Assembly (NCBI GenBank): GCA_033439795.1
Contig: JAUTDP010000009.1
Location: 558,001 to 622,000, forward strand
Origin: Sordaria brevicollis
Lineage: Eukaryota; Ascomycota; Sordariomycetes; Sordariales; Sordariaceae
Reading direction: 5' to 3'
Length of the DNA: 64,000 nt
Made by a program: the position numbers and the translations under genes. The number at the start of each line of letters is the position of its first letter. The stretch's first letter is position 1. Below are positions 11,953 through 22,282 of this stretch, piece after piece. The notes under the pieces were generated by a model that worked only from the letters and a program-made list of their open reading frames with translations, was not told the origin of the DNA and did no database searches.

Positions 11953-14900
11953 ATGGACAACCAGGATCTACGGCGGGGACACGTTGACTCGATCCGAAAT
12001 GAGTTGGGCCAGATATGTCACGACCTACGCCGCTACCTCGACGAAGGAACAACCCTACTCAGAAAAGTCAAACCGCCCGATGTTAAAGCGGCCCGAGACC
12101 TACTGGAACACATCATAGTTCGAATACATAGTGTCGACAGCAAGCTGGCATCCTCGGATATACATCCAGACCCATTGGCCGATGGTCCTCACACGCCTGT
12201 GTCCAACGTTGATGTCTCATCTATTGTCCACCATCAACAGCAGTTCGTTCCTGCCGATAGTGTTGAGCCGAATCAAGAGTCACAACAGCTGCCGCTAAAC
12301 CAAGAGCCTGTACAACAACCACACCAGTTGCAGGGTCAACAAGAAGTCCAGCTACAGCCCGAAAAGTCTGTACAACATCAACAACAAGAGCCCCCACAAG
12401 GCCAGGGCGAAGCTCAACCCCGATCTAACCTTGAATACCAGCTCCAGCCCGAGCCACGTAGTCAACAGTATGGTCACCAATATGACCACCAAGTCCAGTC
12501 AGAAGCCCAACAAGATGCTCAGATGCAACCACAACTACCAGCACACCAGCAGATTCATCTGCACCACCAGAAACAAGTCCAGGCCCAGGGTCAACGAGAA
12601 GTCGTGGTTCAGGTTCAGCAATCTTTACAGCAACACGACCAACTGTCTAATCACCTGCAGAGCCAGCAACGAGACCATTTGCAAGACCATCTTCGAAACC
12701 ATCTTCCAGGCCAGCTTCAAGACCAGCTACAACCCCAGCAAGCAGTACCGCGACAGGAGCAGCCATACGACCATCAAGTTGTCGAGCCTCAAACCCAAGG
12801 AGAAAACGAGCAACATACCCAACAAGAAGCTCAGCAGGATCAGCCACATCAGCGAAATCAGCTACCATACCAACAACAAGAGCACAGGCATCCAGAAACT
12901 GCCTGCGACCCCGCTCCAGAAGAGGTCTCGAAGGCGGTGCCAGAAGCGGTGTCCGAAGCTATGCCAAATGCGGGAGCTGGCATAGGCCTTACACAACAGA
13001 GCTCACAGTCGGAACCGCCAACCCAAAATGAGATACACGCCACTGTACCGGCTCCACAAGCCACTCTGCCAGCTGCGATTACAGACAGTACCATCGGGCA
13101 GTCGTCAACAAGTCATGGCACTGGCCATGATTATATAGAAGCCCAACCGAGAGAATCAGTTCAGCTCCCGCTTCCCAAGCTGCTTCCCCGTCCAAAGGAC
13201 AGCGCCCCTCTCTTCGACTGCACCTACCAGGACGTCCATGTTCTAAACGAGGAGTTGTTTGAGCTATGTTCGCTTGATCCCGAAGTACAGGACAGAGGCT
13301 ACTTCAAACTTCAAGTCAGAGATCTTCCTCCTCTCCAAGTCGGTAAAATGGGTAGACCAGACCAAAACCATGCGACCTCCTTTGTTTACAAGAAGGACAA
13401 TTTTGGTCTTGTCAAGGTTGACACAGGGAAGAAGCCGAGAATCAAGTGGCCCAAATTTCCACTTCCTGTAACGGAAAAGCAAAATTGGACGTTGAAGGAG
13501 CAGAAGCAACTCTGGAACTCTACGGCTGCACACCCACCTAATGGGGCCCGTCCGTACATCATCGGCAATCCACTATTTGATGATGTCGAGTTGTCACCAG
13601 GCGAGAAGCTGAGACGCAGGGGCCCGGCGGTTTTAGAAGGCATCAACACTCAGTATATCTACTTCAACCTCACTGGCAAAACTATCACGGTCATGCACCG
13701 AGAGGATGCCCACGTACGGTCGGAGAACCTGCTGCGAGCCGGTGAAAATAAGTTCTGGTGCTTCATTAAACCGAGTTCTGCTGCGAAGCTGGAGGAACGG
13801 ATGCGCCACAATTTTCCAGAAATGCGCAGCTGTTCGCAAGCCATCCGTCACCTGAGCCGCCACATTCCTCCTGCCAAGTTGGACGAATGGGGTGTAGAGT
13901 ACACACTTGATTATTGCGTTCCTGGCCAGGCCGTCGTTACCGAGCCAGGCACATACCATCAAGTTCTTAATCTCGGGCCAAATTATGCGTTAGCGATCAA
14001 CGTTGAATACGAATCATCGCCTGACGATCCTCCTAATTATACCTTTTGCGATGAAGACTGCCCCGACCAGTTTGCAATCTCTGCCGAAGACTTTCGCATT
14101 AATCCAGATGCGATGACCGTGGACAGAAAGGCGCTTCCAGCTAAGACGAAACCGATGGCAATGATGGCACAGCCCAAAACATCGGGAGCCGTCTCACCGG
14201 CGCGTCAATTTCCGAAGGACGGCATATCATCGAGTACTGCGCCGGTCACCCATCAAGAACGTGAAGAACCACAGCCCGTCATAGGGCCTCCGCAGCCAAA
14301 CCCAGGATACGCCGAGAATTCTCGCTCACAACAGCAAGAGTCTGGAGTACCCTCTTCAGTAGTATGCACAGTTCCAACCAATGTTCATGAATCGCAAGGC
14401 TCGGATGTTTCTGAACTCAACCCACCTGTCTTGAACTCAGGACTGGTCGGTCGAGACCTATCTCAGCATGTCTCCGAACCCCAACAAATTATCACAGAGC
14501 CACAGGCACCCCCGGAAGTACAAGATGCGGTTCCGGAAGTACAGCAGGTGACAACAGAGCCAGAAGGACCCCCGGAGGTACAGCGTGCAGCCCCAGGCCA
14601 GGAATTCGCTGTTTTACCCATACAACCTTTCTCACAAACTGGAATTTTGGTGCAACAACAAGAGCAATCCGGTATAATGCGGGCTGAGCCAGTGATTCTG
14701 AGTTCTCCTCAGCCTCAAGTTTTGGGTCCTTTTGTTGATCACTATCAAGAACATCCGAGAGTCCAGGCCACCGTTCCCGTGCTGCACCAATCGACGGCAT
14801 CTGCTATGGCGACAACTGCACCCACACCGTTTTTCAAAATACCAGATATACGCTTTGTAGGACCGCCTGTTCTCCAACCATTTGACGGAGCTATTCAAGC

Positions 14901-16485
14901 ATTTGACCGGGAGTTTAAGACACAAACGTTTCGTGCTCAGCAACCTTCATACGAAATCTTACAGCCTCCTCCTGAGCTGAACCAAAGTAGCTCTCCTACC
15001 CAGGTCTTCGGCTCTTACGCTCAGCAACCATCTTCAGACAGTCAATTGATCGTGAACGGCGTAGCGGCCTCAGGAGCTGGGTATAAGAGGCCTGCAGAAA
15101 CAGCAATGCAGTCAACGGTCAAGAGGCCGAAGTCAGACAACAACGCAAATTCTTTCGGCCGCCTTGCGAGCTTGCTTCGAACAGCCAAGAGTCCCCCTGT
15201 TGAACAGGTATGGACTAAAGCAGCCTTTCTGAGGTTAGCTGGCCTGGTCCGGGATTGGAGGGAGTACTCTCGATCGGTATCCATACCCGGAGGCGGCTTT
15301 GACGTACTTGACCATATTGATGACGCAGAACAAGTTAGCCAGGAGCTGCATGTCTTCCTCCGCCGGTTTTTTAAGATGAAGCTCTCGGAGTGTACCGAAA
15401 CCTCAGCTCAGACTAACGGTTTCAAGGACGCCTTTAGTCATCCAGTGTCATATCACGTCGATTTTGATGAACTTGCCCGGAAGCTCAATTGGGATTTAGC
15501 TGGCAGGAACCAGCTTAACGACTTCGTTCGTGAAGGCAAATGCTGGCGGGCCATTTGTGGAAGGTACAAAGGGCTCTTGTGCCTGTTGCCCTCAGGTGAC
15601 AGGTTTGTGGAACTGGCTATGTTTGAGGACCAGCTCGCTCACTTCCATACTCAAGTCAACACCGATGCCGTCCAAAAGATGTGCGCTATGGGACAGATAC
15701 TAGAGAGGTCGATTTGGGAATATTTGGAATTGCCGGAATTTGCCTGGGAATCTGTGGACACCTCGGAATTGTCTCTTGACGAGATTTCCCCGCTTCTGTC
15801 ACAGTTCAAACTCATCAAAGCGAATCATTATGACTGTCAAAAGTACAACTGGGGAATACAACCTTCACCACTCGGTTGGACTGATCCGTGGCCGTCGGAC
15901 CCTATGTCTGTGTTGAAGACAGACAAAAAAGGGTGCAGCCTGTGTAACAGCAAAAGACGGATGACGACAGTGAAGTCAACATGCAAGTGTCTGGTAAAGA
16001 GGCTGCCACAAATCCCGCGCATATCCGAAGACGGATCTAAAGGTGCAGGTGTACGTGCGGTCGGCTCCTTCAAGGCGAATGAGTTTCTGGGCGAACTCGT
16101 CGGCGAGCTGCGACCACCACGCACGCAAGGCGCTCCTTTTAACTACAGTAATTCCTGTCCAGACGTACCCAACGGCCGTTCTCAAGCGAACAATCACGAT
16201 GCCGATAGACACAGCTACGAATGGACGATGGAGGTATGCCGGCCTGATCTCCACGATCAAGTGGTGGCGGAGATCTATCCTCAACAGATGGGAAATTGGG
16301 TCCGCAAGGTTCGTCACGATGGTGTCAACCCGTCAGCGGCGTTCAAAGTTATGAAGATTAGCGGAAAATGGAGGGTGATGCTGATGGCCTTGAAAGACAT
16401 AAGGGATGGCGAGGAAATTACAGCAAAGTACGGGCGAGGATATCGGAAGGAACAACCCTACGAGGTTGTTGAGGGTTTGCACTGA
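11953..16485 (+). CDS. JmjC-domain plus SET-domain protein with glutamine-rich region
   Basis: Single exon, 1510 residues. Residues 1-60 are a charged helical N-terminus. About 95-320 is a Gln/His/Pro-rich low-complexity region. About 430-710 is a JmjC-type fold: His582 and Glu584 in an H-x-E motif, followed by a GENKFWCFIKP strand and His669 in PGTYHQVLNLGPNYA, match the Fe(II)-binding triad of 2-oxoglutarate dioxygenases such as histone demethylases. A second Pro/Gln/Val-rich linker covers about 750-1080. A conserved helical block lies near 1110-1280, then a Cys cluster (CSLCNSKRR..CKCL, ~1320-1345). The SET domain runs from ~1356 (GAGVRAVGSFKANEFLGEL) to GEEITAKYGRGY near 1495. The usual NHxC motif reads RHDGVNPSA, so methyltransferase activity is uncertain. 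A chromatin role in the nucleus is inferred. JmjC and SET in one chain is unusual. Confidence 0.9.
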   Translation: MDNQDLRRGHVDSIRNELGQICHDLRRYLDEGTTLLRKVKPPDVKAARDLLEHIIVRIHSVDSKLASSDIHPDPLADGPHTPVSNVDVSSIVHHQQQFVPADSVEPNQESQQLPLNQEPVQQPHQLQGQQEVQLQPEKSVQHQQQEPPQGQGEAQPRSNLEYQLQPEPRSQQYGHQYDHQVQSEAQQDAQMQPQLPAHQQIHLHHQKQVQAQGQREVVVQVQQSLQQHDQLSNHLQSQQRDHLQDHLRNHLPGQLQDQLQPQQAVPRQEQPYDHQVVEPQTQGENEQHTQQEAQQDQPHQRNQLPYQQQEHRHPETACDPAPEEVSKAVPEAVSEAMPNAGAGIGLTQQSSQSEPPTQNEIHATVPAPQATLPAAITDSTIGQSSTSHGTGHDYIEAQPRESVQLPLPKLLPRPKDSAPLFDCTYQDVHVLNEELFELCSLDPEVQDRGYFKLQVRDLPPLQVGKMGRPDQNHATSFVYKKDNFGLVKVDTGKKPRIKWPKFPLPVTEKQNWTLKEQKQLWNSTAAHPPNGARPYIIGNPLFDDVELSPGEKLRRRGPAVLEGINTQYIYFNLTGKTITVMHREDAHVRSENLLRAGENKFWCFIKPSSAAKLEERMRHNFPEMRSCSQAIRHLSRHIPPAKLDEWGVEYTLDYCVPGQAVVTEPGTYHQVLNLGPNYALAINVEYESSPDDPPNYTFCDEDCPDQFAISAEDFRINPDAMTVDRKALPAKTKPMAMMAQPKTSGAVSPARQFPKDGISSSTAPVTHQEREEPQPVIGPPQPNPGYAENSRSQQQESGVPSSVVCTVPTNVHESQGSDVSELNPPVLNSGLVGRDLSQHVSEPQQIITEPQAPPEVQDAVPEVQQVTTEPEGPPEVQRAAPGQEFAVLPIQPFSQTGILVQQQEQSGIMRAEPVILSSPQPQVLGPFVDHYQEHPRVQATVPVLHQSTASAMATTAPTPFFKIPDIRFVGPPVLQPFDGAIQAFDREFKTQTFRAQQPSYEILQPPPELNQSSSPTQVFGSYAQQPSSDSQLIVNGVAASGAGYKRPAETAMQSTVKRPKSDNNANSFGRLASLLRTAKSPPVEQVWTKAAFLRLAGLVRDWREYSRSVSIPGGGFDVLDHIDDAEQVSQELHVFLRRFFKMKLSECTETSAQTNGFKDAFSHPVSYHVDFDELARKLNWDLAGRNQLNDFVREGKCWRAICGRYKGLLCLLPSGDRFVELAMFEDQLAHFHTQVNTDAVQKMCAMGQILERSIWEYLELPEFAWESVDTSELSLDEISPLLSQFKLIKANHYDCQKYNWGIQPSPLGWTDPWPSDPMSVLKTDKKGCSLCNSKRRMTTVKSTCKCLVKRLPQIPRISEDGSKGAGVRAVGSFKANEFLGELVGELRPPRTQGAPFNYSNSCPDVPNGRSQANNHDADRHSYEWTMEVCRPDLHDQVVAEIYPQQMGNWVRKVRHDGVNPSAAFKVMKISGKWRVMLMALKDIRDGEEITAKYGRGYRKEQPYEVVEGLH

Positions 16486-17500
16486 GTTGTTTCTCTGACA
16501 CTCTTTTCTCTATCATCAACTCGCTAAGCTTTGCATCATCGGCGGCGTTTGGTGTGTTCAGTTGTTTTGTTCAAAAATCTTCCTCATGATGGACATGATG
16601 AATACGGGTCACATTCTCGGGGTAAGGGATGGGCAACAAGGGTGTTTTGCCAACGGGAAGGAATACCTTTTTGATGAATGGGGATAACGTCACGCATATA
16701 AGGAGTTTCTGTTGTGTATTGGTGTGGAAGGGGTACGTTTCCTTTTATGTTGCATTTGTGTCGAACATACATAGCGGACGCCAGACCATCACGTAGGCGA
16801 TACGCTTCTACCCATTTATCACTCAGCGAAACAGGGGCTTTGGTAAAAGCACGGAATAGCATGGCGAGACAAGCAATATCCTAGAGGATGAGCATGTATA
16901 TGGGGCCATTCATCAAACAGCAGTGCGGTTTGTTGTCCATCGTCGCTCTTAACTCGTATAGCCAACCGAAAACAGCACCTCACCTACATCAGGGGTGTCA
17001 GGACATGTTTCTGAATTATAGCGTTGTTATTTTAATACCACAATCATTACTGGTTCGTGAACCCAATGTATGTGCCTATAGCAACTCAGTCAAAGAAAGG
17101 ACGAGGGAAAGATGAACGAAAACTTAACAATCTCTTCTTCCGAATGTTTACAAAGAACAAACTTTGGGGTATGCCCGATCCAAACTCCGTCTTGTGTGCA
17201 TCTAATTCATAGCCTCATAGCTTCGTCATGTTGGTCATCAGTCGTTTCCACATGTATGGGTGTCTTCCATCCGTAGTATGTTTCTTGGTTCCCCCTTGTT
17301 CCCATCCGGAAGTCTAATATTCTTCTGCTAGGGGATTTTTTTGCTGACTTTTTTGCTGACTTTTTTGCTGACCGGGAATCATTGAGTGTCCATTCTATTT
17401 CATTCAACCCAGTTCGTTGGTCCGTCTCACCACCACGTAAAGGCCTCTATTTAGGCGTCTCGATAAGTCAATCTTTGGTTGCAGCGGAAATTAGTCTGCT
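16486..17500. other. Convergent 3' intergenic region with a 12-bp tandem repeat
   Basis: Between the stops of the JmjC/SET gene (+) and the RRM-like gene (-). No gene is visible. A threefold tandem repeat sits at 17337-17372. Confidence 0.5.
17337..17372 (+). repeat. Three tandem copies of TTTTTTGCTGAC
   Basis: A 12-bp unit is repeated three times without mismatch, just downstream (minus strand) of the RRM-like gene stop. On the minus strand the unit reads GTCAGCAAAAAA. No function is known; replication slippage is the simplest origin. Confidence 0.9.
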
Positions 17501-18933
17501 TTAGATCTTCCAGCTGCCATTGACAACAAGAACCCGTGAAGTTTTGGGAGTAGCAGCAGCTGGGGTGGTGAGAGCGGAGGTAGATGTAGTCAGCGTTGGG
17601 CTAGTTTCCTTATCTTGCCCTTGGTTTCCGTTTGTTTGCTTTCCTCACAGTGGTCAGTCTTTCTAAGTCTCCATAGGACACAGGAAACCATTACGAACCT
17701 TGTGGAACGCATCACTTAGACTCACTACACCAGGTTCCGCCGCTGTTGCTACCGGAGCAGACACAGTTCTTCCACCACCAGCTCCTGCCCCTGCTCCCCT
17801 CTTACTACTTCCCCCTGCTCTCTTGTTCTTCCCCTTCTCTGTCAACTCTGCCGGCGGCGAAATCTCATCAATCACCGGTCGAGCATTCAGCAAGTCCGAT
17901 TGTCGCAGGACTTTGATCGCCTTCCTTGCTAGCTCGTGGGAACTAAATGTCGCTAGAGCAACACCGGGAAAACATTCGAGTGTCTCAAGAGGGTCCGCCA
18001 GGCCACCAGCAGAGCCGCCAGCGCCAGCGCCACTGCTGCTGCTGGAAAGGATAGTGGTGAGCTCGGCTTTGATTTGAGAGCCCATCTTTTCTTGGGTGCT
18101 TGGAGAGAGGAGCACTGCGGAGGAGGAGGGCGTGGGGTCTGCTTGTTCGTCTTCACGCCGCCAGGTGATTGCCAGTTTCCGGAACCTTGATGGCGATAAT
18201 TTTCCGGAAGAAGAAAGGGAAGGATCGGAGATTGAGCGGGAGGCTTTGGGCGTGTTTGGAGGTGTGGGTGGGAATTGGACCCCTGATGGCGCTGTGTGGA
18301 TTTGGGGTTGTCCTGAGTAGGATCGCTCGGAGGGAGCATTTGATGCTGTTGGAATGGTAGTGGCGGTGATGGTATACTCTCCTTTTACTGCTTGAACCGA
18401 GCCGGCAGCACTTGGAGTGGTAGGATCTGTCAAGGCTTCCGGGTTGATGAAGAGACTGCGGTCTCTGAAGAAGGGAGCTCTGACTAGAACGAGACCGGTT
18501 CCAGACTCATCGTAGCCAGGATTATGGGCAAGAATTTCTCGGCCCCGGAAGAGTGACTCTCCTAGAACTCCTTTAATCTGGGGGTTAGCAAGGAGTGTTG
18601 GCAAATGCTTGTATTTTATGAACTGGGATGAGAACTTACTCCTCACATGGTTGAACGCTTTGAATCCTATAACTCGGACCCATCCCGAGTCCTGTCGTTT
18701 GCCAAAGATGCTAACGTATATATCGAGTTTCCACGGGATCTGGCTCTTGACAAAGTCTTTAACATCCTGCCAACTTGTGCGTTCCGGTAGCTAAGAGATA
18801 TGTCAGTGGATGGAAGTGAGATTGTGAGATCAGCAGCGAGTGTACTTACTCCGCTTATGATGATGTAGTAGGGGCCAGTGTGAAAATCGCCTGGACCGAT
18901 GAGGACGCTGGGCGGATCATGGGAGATCGCCAT
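17501..18933 (-). CDS. RRM-like protein of unknown function
   Basis: Four-exon model: 18933-18850, 18790-18647, 18577-17695, 17643-17501, giving 417 residues. The N-terminus reads as an RRM-like fold: YYIIISGLPERTSW (strand 1 and helix), then SGWVRVIGFKAFNH and LFRGREILAH. The middle is Ser/Pro/Thr-rich and disordered (IHTAPSGVQFPPTPPNTPKAS), followed by a second conserved block (ECFPGVALATFSSHELARKAI) that looks like half of another RRM. Two points need care. Intron 2 (69 bases, 18578-18646) is a multiple of three and could be retained. The last exon is inferred from a 51-base intron (GTAATG donor, CTGAC branch) that opens a clean Ser/Thr-rich frame ending SRVLVVNGSWKI; without that splice the protein stops at 17663. 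RNA binding is inferred only. Confidence 0.75.
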
Positions 18934-21900
18934 GTCGTTGATCTTTGGGTTTACACGGTAGGGAAGATCAAATGCTCTTCAAGGTTAGTCGTCATGTAAA
19001 CTGTCTTTGAACAAACAAAGAGAAGACACTGCCTTGATATTTGACGTCCACTTGTGAAAATTCCAGGTTTACTGTTGACAGAAGACTACGAGTTGGTCCA
19101 TGGGGTGTCTTCTTTACATATAAACCGCTCAGAGCTGTCTGGAACGAGAGAGACGAGAACGAGATATACTCGGAAGAGTTTCCATAAATCAATCGAGAAT
19201 TTCGTCAACATGTTTTGGGAAATTGAGGCCATGGCGTGTTTTGCTTGCAAAAGGGGCATGCTGACTGACGAGAGGGAACTTTGCTATTCTGGGCCCTGTC
19301 ACAATGCAGCCTATTGCATGATGGCGCTACTGAGACCTGGCTTTGAAGTTGCGATATATGGGCCGTGTCTAGCAAGAAAGAGGATCGGGGTGGAGGTTGG
19401 AAATGTCATCTCCTGCGGTTGGCTGAAGTTCGAAATGTGAGAAGTGATGATGAGGGTACATGGTGCCCCAACCTCGATAATGAATCTCGCTAACCATTGA
19501 AGTGAGGATTGAAGGGCGTTGAACCCCGCTAACATCCCAAAAGGAAGTCAGCACTTATCCAATTTTTTGGAAGAGAAATCTAACCATCGCCAAAGACTTG
19601 GTTCCAATTTGCTGTCAGCTGTTAGAACTATAGTCTTGACCGAAAAGAATTAACCTCCCGTCCCGTGAAGAGCATTGCAATTTCCAACAAGTTTCTCGTA
19701 TTTCCCATCTCCCATATTCGATCTCTCCTGACCCCCATATAGTCAAAAAGTATTAGAGAAATCCTTCACCGTCATTACGTTAGGAGGTTGACAGGTCAAC
19801 TACCTTACCCCTCTACGTTCGTTAAACCTCTCCAGTTACTAGAAATGCAACCAAGTTTCAGACCCCGCGCTTTCATCCGTCGCATTTCCCAATTCTCTTG
19901 ATTGCAGCAGCAAGTCATCAACCACCTTCATGTACGCTGCACCAACCACACGCCATGCAGTCAACATTTGGGACAGAACAGTGACGTGCCCCTTACCCTG
20001 CGGTTTTGGGAGCAAACATTGTGGACAACAACAAGCCTCAATGCAGCCGATTCCTGCCAGATCTGTCTCACTGGCCAGGCCCTGTGCCACATGGTATCAC
20101 AACACTGCTAAACTCCACGGTCCGCCATGGACAAAACGGCTAAGCGCAGGATCACTGCCGACGGTCAACCTTTTCTCGGAAAGAGGTCGAACATCGAGCC
20201 ACACGGTACGCCTCTGCTTACACCTGAATAGAACAACATTCCCCTAGCAAGGCGGTACAAGAGGAACAGGAACATCGTCGCCATACACAGTGCTTGGATC
20301 GTAGCCTTTAAGTATCCCTTGCGCCTTACCTTAACTGCCTGATCGGATCGTTAAGGTTGGTCGGAAACAACCCTGAATTCGACCAGCCTAGCAACTTTAT
20401 CCGAGCAGCGATCCACCACATGTGAAATGGCCCTTGTCAGCGAAGCAGAAATCTAAACTGTCAAAGGGCATGGATCCGATTCGGCAACAACCTCTTCGTG
20501 TTCTTCGTGTTGTTGTGAAGGCTTCAGCCCCGGAAGCAAGGCCCATCACCGTGCATACACACGGCAAGTCAACAAACCTGATGCAAGGCCACCTTATGAT
20601 ATTGGATCTCTGTGGTTACATTCAGTCTCAGTCAACAACTTTGAGTGGTAGTTTGGAGTGGGGGGCTTCAATCGAGATAGTAAACAATGTGTCCATACGC
20701 TTTTGAAGCTGATCAATCCCACAGCTTCGGGAAGAATGATAGCATCACCAACATTAAGGCTGCCACATGTTCGTGATCGAGCGGTTCCTGGAAACAGGGC
20801 TCCCCACACGGCAAGGGGACTCCTGCAAAGCGAACGTTGTTCGTGTGCGAGTTTGTGTCTTTTGGCACTTGGGGACATCCACATCGATCTTGTGGCGCCT
20901 GTGTGTCTTTTGATGACGAATCTCCTAGTCACCAAGAGGGTTAGTTACGAGCTCTTGCTGGTTCATTGAAGGCTTCCTACCCAGCGTTTAAAAATGCTTA
21001 ACCCCTTTGAACACTCACTGCAGCGAGCCAGGTGTCTTTTGATGGCACAAGAGACCATCGTTAAACTGCGAGTTCCAACGGCATCGCATCACAAGGTTCT
21101 CTCTTCTGTAAGAGACTCATGATAATCCAGCCTTGCAGTACAGTAGCTCAGTGTGCCCTTCCTTTCATTGAAGGGTTTTCCGCGTCTCCCCTGTGGGCTG
21201 TGAGATAACCGGGAAACACTTACCGTTTCTGGATCAAAAAAACATCGTCTCTAGCTCCAGAAGATGCATGATAACATCATCCTCACCTACCGCTATCATC
21301 GCCTCGTCTAGACTGTCCTTCATTCATTGTTTCTATCTCTCCCAACCAAGGGTATTCAAGTAGCGCCATCCTTCCCCTCCCGCCCCCTCCTCGATGGTGC
21401 CCAATTGTTGTTGTCAGCAGGTAGGTACATGACAGCTAAGCCCGAAACTGATTGGTTCAGGGATCCAGTACCCGACGGATTATCCTACCACCAGACCAAG
21501 TCTTAAAGTAACGCTGGGTATCCCAGACATGGTTTTAGTATGCTCAATGATGTGCAGCTTTTTACGTTGTAGAAGATCGAGGAGTTGTGTGGATGCTTGG
21601 TGTTTCCGTCATAGGGACATGTTCGATGGTGTCTCGATTCTTTCCATCAAAGGAATGGGCGGTTGCTTGATCTGCTCGTCGTCGCTTTGCGAAGGATGGG
21701 AATTCTGGAGGACTCGGCTCGATGATACTCCCAAATCCAGATCTGGCTCTGGAAAAGGATAGTCAACCTAAGACAGTGTAACCTGCAGTCGATGTATCGA
21801 GAAGGGTGGATGGATGTCTTGAGAACGTCAGATCAGGAGCAAGTCATGAAAGTACCCAAGTACCTCGGGCGTGTAAATGATAAGGGTTAGGGTAGTGGAG

Positions 21901-22282
21901 ATGCGCATGCGATAAGAGACTTTAGCAGGCGGACTAGGCTCTATGCGGGTTAATGTCAACAATCCAGGGCGATCTCTCATCGTTCTTCGCGATCTTGAGG
22001 TAAACTTCAACCCTGACAACATACCGAGCCCGACTTCGCATCACAATCCCACCCCGAGCAGTTAGGAAAGAATTTCGATAGCGAATAATAATACCATCTT
22101 GCTGAAACGCCGTCTCTGCGTTTATTCCGATTACACGATCGCTAGAACATCTACGTCTCTCAAACAGCCTACGCGTTGCTTTGTCCAAACCCCCGAACAG
22201 CCTGCAATTGAATTGCTGAAGAAAGCATCGACGCGAAGGGCGTAGTCTATAGGGGAAGAGGTTGAATACTAGGAGGGAAATA
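18934..22282. other. 3.3 kb divergent intergenic region
   Basis: Between the starts of the RRM-like gene (-) and the Sos7-like gene (+). Only short unconvincing frames occur. A long 5' UTR for either gene is possible. I saw no transposon motif or tRNA. Confidence 0.5.

Noticed and set aside
11484..11987. 167-codon frame overlapping the JmjC/SET start
   Set aside because: It begins at GTG and not ATG, has 5'-UTR-like CT-rich composition and no motif.
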